NCBI GenBank assembly: GCA_964526635.1
Contig: CAZGLR010000111.1
Span: forward strand, 1 to 11,029
DNA length: 11,029 nt
DNA from: CAZGLR01 sp964526635
GTDB taxonomy: Bacteria; Zixibacteria; MSB-5A5; GN15; JAAZOE01
Direction: 5' to 3'
This document shows, in pieces, positions 7,210 to 11,029 of the stretch (positions are counted from its first letter, which is position 1; each line of letters starts with the position of its first letter). The translations under genes and the position numbers were made by a program. The notes under the pieces are model-generated. The model ran no database searches. It worked only from the letters and a program-made list of their open reading frames with translations, and was not told the DNA's origin.

Positions 7210-7686
7210 TCACTTGCGATTACGCCGCAGTAAAGCGCCATCAGATCGTTGTTTTCTAAGAATAAAGTGCTTCGGCTTATTATCGAGGACGCGGAATCCC
7301 TTCTGTTTCAGTTCATCAGTTACAAGATGCAGCATCGATTGAATTTCTGCTGTGTCCAGGTCGCCGTTTTTCCAGCAGTTTTCGGCATCTTCCCCTTTGA
7401 CCCAATCGTAGAGGAGCACGTAAATCCGCATAATATCGAGCTCGATAGCTTTGACTGTCGATTCCTGATTTTCGGCCAGGAGTCTGCGATGAATGCGAAA
7501 CCGGTACGTGTCACGACCCAGTTTCCAAAGTTGGTACTGCTCGGGGGGAGTAAAAATGGCCAGCGGCCGATGGGTCCGGATACGAATATGGTCAGGGCCG
7601 AAGTTGCCGTGGCGGAGTTCCATGACCAGACCGAATTCCTCCATGGGACTGTTGAAACGTGCGGCCGCGATGACTTCTGATGGCAC
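7210..7686 (-). CDS. Hypothetical protein, start uncertain, possibly 5'-truncated
   Basis: I do not recognise this protein. As drawn from the GTG at 7686 it has 158 residues, is soluble, rich in charged residues and ends in a basic tail (LRKQRSDGALLRRNRK). The middle (about 38-75) alternates hydrophobic and basic residues and looks like a beta-rich fold; the region about 78-132 is probably helical. There is no signal peptide or membrane helix. The frame stays open and protein-like upstream to a TGA at 7780-7782, encoding plausible sequence such as VGQDVPLIVATTFPEDVPSE, yet contains no ATG, GTG or TTG before 7686, and the GAGG before that GTG is only 2 bases away. So the true start may be non-standard, or the 5' end may be broken by a frameshift. 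The overlapping plus-strand frame (7249-7680) looks like a shadow. It is convergent with the plus-strand operon and downstream of the minus-strand relay operon. Confidence 0.55.
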   Translation of the reverse strand: MPSEVIAAARFNSPMEEFGLVMELRHGNFGPDHIRIRTHRPLAIFTPPEQYQLWKLGRDTYRFRIHRRLLAENQESTVKAIELDIMRIYVLLYDWVKGEDAENCWKNGDLDTAEIQSMLHLVTDELKQKGFRVLDNKPKHFILRKQRSDGALLRRNRK

Positions 7687-7864
7687 ATCCTCGGGAAACG
7701 TCGTCGCAACTATCAGCGGGACGTCCTGACCGACGTGAGAAGATTTAACGAGTAGATCGGCGGTGCCTTCACCAGCCAGTCAAAACCCATACTCATCAAC
7801 AGATACCGGAAACGCCTACTTTCGGATCAGACCACTGTATATCCAAACCGGGTATCGTATGCTG
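7687..7864. other. Intergenic or decayed region between the hypothetical gene and the relay operon
   Basis: These 178 bp contain no confident gene. On the minus strand, the part from 7779 to 7687 continues the frame of the hypothetical gene without a usual start codon. A second minus-strand frame begins at an ATG (7805) with MSMGFDWLVKAPP but stops after 27 codons at 7722. Either could be the real N-terminus of the downstream gene if a frameshift separates them. I saw no clear terminator for the relay operon. Confidence 0.4.
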
Positions 7865-8236
7865 CTATGTCATATGCTGAACCAGCGCTTCGTGAGCGGT
7901 ACTTAAAAGCTTGACCGGGTCGATAGGTTTGTCGAAGACGGCATACGGCTCCCGAACCGCGAGATGTCGGCCGGCCAGCGCACTGATTATTATCACCGGA
8001 ATTTTTCGCAGGTCCTTATGGTGATGCATACGGCGATACATATCGGTCCCGGTATCATGCGGCATCTGTAAATCCAGTGTTATCAGATCGGGCCGTTCGC
8101 TCAGGGCCATTTCGTAGCCCTCGCGACCGTCGCGGGCGGTAACTACGGTGTAGCCATCGTCCCAGAATACATGCATCAAGAAATCCATGACATCCTGCTC
8201 ATCTTCGACAACCAGGACTTTTTTATTTTGCTGCAT
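7865..8236 (-). CDS. Single-domain response regulator (receiver only)
   Basis: A 123-residue receiver with no output domain. The acidic pocket is E11/D12 (VVEDEQD), the phospho-acceptor is D55 in TLDLQMPHDTG, the switch residue is S85 in IIISAL, and the lysine is K103 in FDKP. The DTGTDMYRRMHHHKDLRKIP stretch after the acceptor is the helix-3 variant also found in the two other minus-strand receivers (xSGxxxYRxL...), suggesting that these three arose by duplication or share a partner kinase. The start ATG is 6 bp after the stop of the preceding receiver gene, with AGGA 10 bases upstream. It is the last gene of the minus-strand operon. It probably acts as a phosphate acceptor or sink for the PAS kinase; its target is unknown. 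Confidence 0.92.
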   Translation of the reverse strand: MQQNKKVLVVEDEQDVMDFLMHVFWDDGYTVVTARDGREGYEMALSERPDLITLDLQMPHDTGTDMYRRMHHHKDLRKIPVIIISALAGRHLAVREPYAVFDKPIDPVKLLSTAHEALVQHMT

Positions 8237-8242
8237 TCTCCA

Positions 8243-8788
8243 TCAATCCTTCTGGGGTGCGGACTTTTTGGCCAAATGGGCTTCGACCAGGTCTTTAAGA
8301 TGCTCCAGGGTGGCGGCGTCGGCGGAATCAATCAGGTTTTTCAGTTTGCTCTGGAGTTCGACTTCGCGGGCGGTGTTTGCCTCATCATCGGTTGTTTCGA
8401 GTCCCAGCAGTTTCTTGATAGCGGCGATATAAGTCGGTGGCTTGACCGGCTTTTCCAGGTACACACCCGGACCCGAAATAGTCAGTTCGCGCAGATCCGC
8501 TTTACCGAGATCATCGCGGGCATGGCCGGTTACAATCAATACCGGTATTTTTGACCACTCGGGATGTTTACTCAACTCCCGATAGAGCATCGCCCCTGAT
8601 TTTTTGGGCATAACCAGATCGAGCGAAATCAGGTCGGGAATTTCAGCCTCGATTTCTTCGAGCGCTTCGAAGCCATCGGTCGCCGTGCGGACCGTGAAGC
8701 CGGCATCCATCAGGGCCATAGCCAGGTATTGGCGGACGTCCTGTTCATCATCGACCACCAGAATCGTTTTGGCTGCAAGATCAGACAT
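8243..8788 (-). CDS. Response regulator with helical C-terminal extension
   Basis: A 181-residue protein. Residues about 7-130 are a receiver with acidic D13/D14, phospho-acceptor D57 in SLDLVMP, T87 in IVTGHA and K113 in LEKPVKP. The last 50 residues (about 131-181) are charged and probably helical (REVELQSKLKNLIDSADAAT, then LEHLKDLVEAHLAKK), with heptad-like hydrophobic spacing. They could dimerise the protein or dock a partner, and they do not resemble a DNA-binding domain. The ATG at 8788 has GGAG 5 bases upstream; a GTG two codons earlier is too close to that site. It lies 11 bp after the kinase stop and 6 bp before the next receiver, so it is co-transcribed with the PAS kinase. Confidence 0.9.
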   Translation of the reverse strand: MSDLAAKTILVVDDEQDVRQYLAMALMDAGFTVRTATDGFEALEEIEAEIPDLISLDLVMPKKSGAMLYRELSKHPEWSKIPVLIVTGHARDDLGKADLRELTISGPGVYLEKPVKPPTYIAAIKKLLGLETTDDEANTAREVELQSKLKNLIDSADAATLEHLKDLVEAHLAKKSAPQKD

Positions 8789-8799
8789 ACGCACTCCGT

Positions 8800-10299
8800 T
8801 TATTTTTTCTCGACATCATTATTTTCTTTTCGACCGGCCCGGTACAATTCGAGCAGCCGCTTCCGGGGGAGGTTTATCGTAAACTTCGATCCTTTTCCCT
8901 TCTGCGAATCGACCCGGATGTATCCACCATGTTCCTTTATAATTTTGTGGGTGGTCAAAAGCCCCAGACCGGTGCCCTGGCCACCTTTGGTGGTGAAGAA
9001 TGTAGTAAAAAGTTTCTGCTTAATTTCATAATCCATCCCGGAGCCGTTATCACTGATTATAAACTTCAGCGCTGAGCGCGAGACCTCCACCGTGATTGTA
9101 ACCGTACAATCCGGGCGCTGACACATCTGGCAGGCGTCGATAGCATTCGATACCAGGTTGGTCAGGCAGGTATGAATTCCTTTGGGATCAAGTGGAAATT
9201 CGCCGTTGTCCTGATGATAATCGCCGACCAGTTTGACACCTTTCTCCCGGGCGATCTCGCAATACAACTCGACAATTTCATCGACCAGGGTTTTGGGGTC
9301 GATTAGTTGCAGATCGGGCAGGCGACCCTTGGCGAAACTGAGAAAATCTTTCACCAGCGAGGTAGTTTTAGTCAAATTGCGTTCGAGCATGCTCCAGCCC
9401 TGATCGAGCATTGAGGTATTGTTGTTCTTCAATGCCCGCTGGACGATATACATCCCGCCCTCGAGACCCATAAGGATGTTTTTGATACTATGAGCCAGTC
9501 CGGCAACCGTCTGCCCGACCGCGGCCAGGCGCTCGGCCTCGATCACTTCCCGTTCGAGCTTCTTGATCGCGGTGATGTCGGTAGAAATTTCAATCACATG
9601 CGGGATATTTTGCACATCACGGCTGAGCGGCGCGGTGGTGAGCATATAATGTGCTTCATCGCCCTGGCGCTTGACGCCGATCTGGTTGGAATGGTGCACC
9701 TGACCATCTTTAAATGATTTCGCAGCCGGGCAGTTGGGGCATTTGGTTTTGCGTTTTTTATAGACTTCATAGCATTGTTTGCCGCGGACATCACCGAATG
9801 TCTCGCGGAAATTTTCATTGGCCCGGATAATCTTGAAATTGCGGTCGATCACGGTGATATAGCATGGCACCCGTTCGAAAAGCAGTTGATATTCGGCCTG
9901 CAGTCGTCGCATATCGACAATATCGCGGGTCATGGCGATAATATAATCGACTGCTCCTTTGCGTTTCTTTCGCAGCGGCGCATGATGCACCACATAATGC
10001 GCCTCGGTGCCGTGCTGATCCACGCCGGATTCATCGCTGATGCGAACGCGGCCGTCCTGGAAGGTCAACTGCGCATTGCAGCCCAGGCAGGGCGCCTCGA
10101 GATTCTTGAAGACTTTATAGCACTTCTTCCCCTTCCAGTTGCCGAAATAATCGGCGAAGTTACCGTTGGCTTCGATGATAGTAAAATCACGGTCGATAAT
10201 GGCAACATTGAAGGGTACCTGTTCGAACAACCCATGATAGAGCCATTCGCCCAGCTCGTCCTGATTCCTGTCAGTGTGGGGGCGTCGGGATGCACTCAT
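8800..10299 (-). CDS. Soluble histidine kinase with two tandem cysteine-containing PAS domains
   Basis: A 499-residue cytoplasmic kinase without signal peptide or membrane helix. Two PAS domains (about 20-130 and 136-248) each start with FEQVPFN or FERVPCY plus IDR-F-II-AN and share a cysteine pattern: C60, C71, C74 in the first and C176, C187, C190 in the second, both C-x10-C-x2-C. An EAHY motif follows in each (H101, H217). Then comes a phospho-acceptor domain with H270 in LAHSIKNIL and an intact ATPase domain: N box around N381-N385, G1 box DNGSG (417-421), F box TTFF (432-435) and G2 box GQGTGLGL (440-447). Additional cysteines C378, C390, C393 and C398 sit around the N box. The cysteine-bearing PAS pattern suggests redox or metal sensing, which agrees with the cytochrome encoded upstream in the same operon; the ligand is not known. 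The start ATG overlaps the upstream receiver stop (ATGA). Confidence 0.94.
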   Translation of the reverse strand: MSASRRPHTDRNQDELGEWLYHGLFEQVPFNVAIIDRDFTIIEANGNFADYFGNWKGKKCYKVFKNLEAPCLGCNAQLTFQDGRVRISDESGVDQHGTEAHYVVHHAPLRKKRKGAVDYIIAMTRDIVDMRRLQAEYQLLFERVPCYITVIDRNFKIIRANENFRETFGDVRGKQCYEVYKKRKTKCPNCPAAKSFKDGQVHHSNQIGVKRQGDEAHYMLTTAPLSRDVQNIPHVIEISTDITAIKKLEREVIEAERLAAVGQTVAGLAHSIKNILMGLEGGMYIVQRALKNNNTSMLDQGWSMLERNLTKTTSLVKDFLSFAKGRLPDLQLIDPKTLVDEIVELYCEIAREKGVKLVGDYHQDNGEFPLDPKGIHTCLTNLVSNAIDACQMCQRPDCTVTITVEVSRSALKFIISDNGSGMDYEIKQKLFTTFFTTKGGQGTGLGLLTTHKIIKEHGGYIRVDSQKGKGSKFTINLPRKRLLELYRAGRKENNDVEKK

Positions 10300-10718
10300 G
10301 TCGTCTTCCCCCGCTTTTCGGAAACCGACGCGCTCCCGGTCAGACCGCGGCCAACAGCGTCGATGAAAATTTCAATTGCAATCGGCTTATCGATACAGGC
10401 AACCGGTTGTTCAACGCCGAGCGTTGAGATGATTTTTTCGGCGTCAAAATCCTCCTCCTTGACCATTCCGCTGACAATAATAACCGGGATATGCCCAAAC
10501 CGAGGACTTTTTTTCAATCGCTGGTAAAATGACACTCCTGATTCGCCGGGCATCATGATATCCAGACAGATAAGATCCGGCTCATGCCGCTGCGTTTGCG
10601 CCCAGCCGTCATCGGCAGTACCCGCGGTGACAACGGCGTAGCCATGGCTTTCCAGGACGGCCGTCAGGTATTCGAGGACGTCCTGTTCATCATCTATGAC
10701 GAGTATTAATTTATTCAC
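10296..10718 (-). CDS. Response regulator (receiver with short tail)
   Basis: A 140-residue receiver: acidic D9/D10 in VIDDEQD, phospho-acceptor D53 in CLDIMMPGESG, S83 in IIVSGM and K111 in IDKP. A loop of extra residues before the lysine (EDFDAEKIISTLGVEQPVA) is longer than in the other receivers here. The tail after the domain is short and polar, with no output module. The start is a GTG at 10718, preceded by GGAAAGG (10726-10732 on the complement) at 7 bases; it overlaps the end of the cytochrome gene by 8 bases, and its own stop overlaps the kinase start. This tight packing ties the cytochrome and the relay into one transcript. It is the probable partner of the PAS kinase encoded next. 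Confidence 0.92.
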   Translation of the reverse strand: MNKLILVIDDEQDVLEYLTAVLESHGYAVVTAGTADDGWAQTQRHEPDLICLDIMMPGESGVSFYQRLKKSPRFGHIPVIIVSGMVKEEDFDAEKIISTLGVEQPVACIDKPIAIEIFIDAVGRGLTGSASVSEKRGKTT

Positions 10719-11029
10719 CAACAAACCTTTCCGCCATCTTGTGCAGTGTTTCATTGATCTCTTGCGGAAGTACGACATGATTATATGTCGTGTCATAGTC
10801 GTTGCGCGAACTGGCCGCGGCCAGGTAGCTGTCGGAACGAGCAGCATGACACGTCGGACAACGGGCCAGCTCGGTTTTCTCATGGCCGGCATCGAGCAGC
10901 CCCTGGTGGCAGGACACACAGAGACCATGCATGGCATCGCTGTATGACGGCGCCATGTACGTATCCACCGCCAGAATAGCCTCGGCCGGAACCAGATCAT
11001 TGTGGCATTTATCGCAAGTCTCCGCGGTC
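10711..11029 (-). CDS. Multiheme cytochrome c, class III (cytochrome c3)-like, N-terminus beyond the window
   Basis: Only the C-terminal 105 residues are inside the window; the frame is open to the right edge, where the N-terminus and any signal peptide must lie. Three c-type haem-binding motifs are visible: CDKCH (codons at 11002-11016), CVSCH and CPTCH. The spacing in MHGLCVSCHQGLLDAGHEKT, followed by ARCPTCH, recalls the last two haem sites of tetrahaem class III cytochromes c. Further histidines that could be distal ligands are present (for example H in DAMHG and AGHEK). Such proteins are exported and carry electrons in the periplasm, often between hydrogenases or formate dehydrogenases and membrane complexes such as Tmc, Hmc or Qrc. 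An internal GTG at 10968 is not the start, because a haem motif lies upstream of it. It is the most upstream gene visible in the minus-strand operon. Confidence 0.85.
   Translation of the reverse strand, partial: TAETCDKCHNDLVPAEAILAVDTYMAPSYSDAMHGLCVSCHQGLLDAGHEKTELARCPTCHAARSDSYLAAASSRNDYDTTYNHVVLPQEINETLHKMAERFVGE

Noticed and set aside
7249..7680. Plus-strand open frame of 143 codons opposite the hypothetical minus-strand gene
   Set aside because: Its protein has no recognisable pattern, and it mirrors the minus-strand frame, whose sequence is more protein-like and stays open beyond it. No good ribosome binding site was seen.
9775..10527. Plus-strand frame of 250 codons across the PAS kinase and receiver genes
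   Set aside because: It spans the junction of two well-supported minus-strand genes and shows no domain of its own.
10719..11000. N-terminal extension of the receiver at 10296-10718 up to 11000
   Set aside because: The extension is the cytochrome gene read in another frame, where haem motifs are evident; the receiver starts at the GTG at 10718 with a good ribosome binding site.
1..11029. CRISPR arrays, insertion sequences, tRNA or rRNA genes
   Set aside because: No regularly spaced direct repeats, transposase-like proteins, terminal inverted repeats or structured RNA gene signatures were seen on either strand.

Overview
The window is bacterial, gene-dense and close to balanced in base composition. 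It holds a SulP-family anion transporter, two separate phosphorelay gene clusters on opposite strands, one unrecognised gene, and the 3' end of a multiheme cytochrome c gene running off the right edge. A class III-type cytochrome next to kinase/receiver genes, together with a SulP transporter and a cytidylate-kinase-like/receiver fusion, suggests an anaerobic respirer of the sulfate-reducer type (Desulfobacterota or a similar uncultured lineage such as Zixibacteria). That placement is inference; no rRNA or other phylogenetic marker is present.

Layout. A SulP/STAS transporter lies on the minus strand (84-2294). It diverges, across a 271-bp intergenic region with AT-rich inverted repeats (2295-2565), from a plus-strand operon of five tightly packed genes (2566-7106): a cytidylate kinase-like/BON-like/receiver fusion, a membrane sensor histidine kinase with a Cache-like periplasmic domain, a single-domain receiver, a small soluble kinase-like protein that keeps the phospho-acceptor histidine but has lost the ATP-binding motifs, and another receiver protein. 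The genes touch or overlap (TGATG, ATGA, ATGA), so they are probably co-translated. A short convergent gap (7107-7209) with a weak terminator candidate follows. Next come an unrecognised minus-strand gene with an uncertain start (7210-7686) and a 178-bp stretch with no clear gene.

The right third is a minus-strand operon, transcribed from beyond the right edge leftwards. It encodes a multiheme cytochrome c (three CxxCH motifs visible), a receiver protein, a soluble histidine kinase with tandem cysteine-bearing PAS domains, a receiver with a helical tail, and a final receiver. These genes overlap or are spaced by 11 bp or less.

Together the window encodes six receiver domains, two complete histidine kinases and one ATPase-dead kinase-like protein, but no DNA-binding output domain. 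The plus-strand cluster looks like a membrane-sensing relay (Cache kinase, receiver, His phosphotransfer protein, receiver or kinase-like fusion) that may control or report on anion transport by the neighbouring SulP. The minus-strand cluster looks like a redox- or metal-responsive relay attached to an electron-transfer chain. The most unusual elements are the CMK-like/BON-like/REC fusion with an eroded P-loop, the ChpT/Spo0B-like degenerate kinase inside the relay, and the coiled-coil insertion in the SulP transporter.
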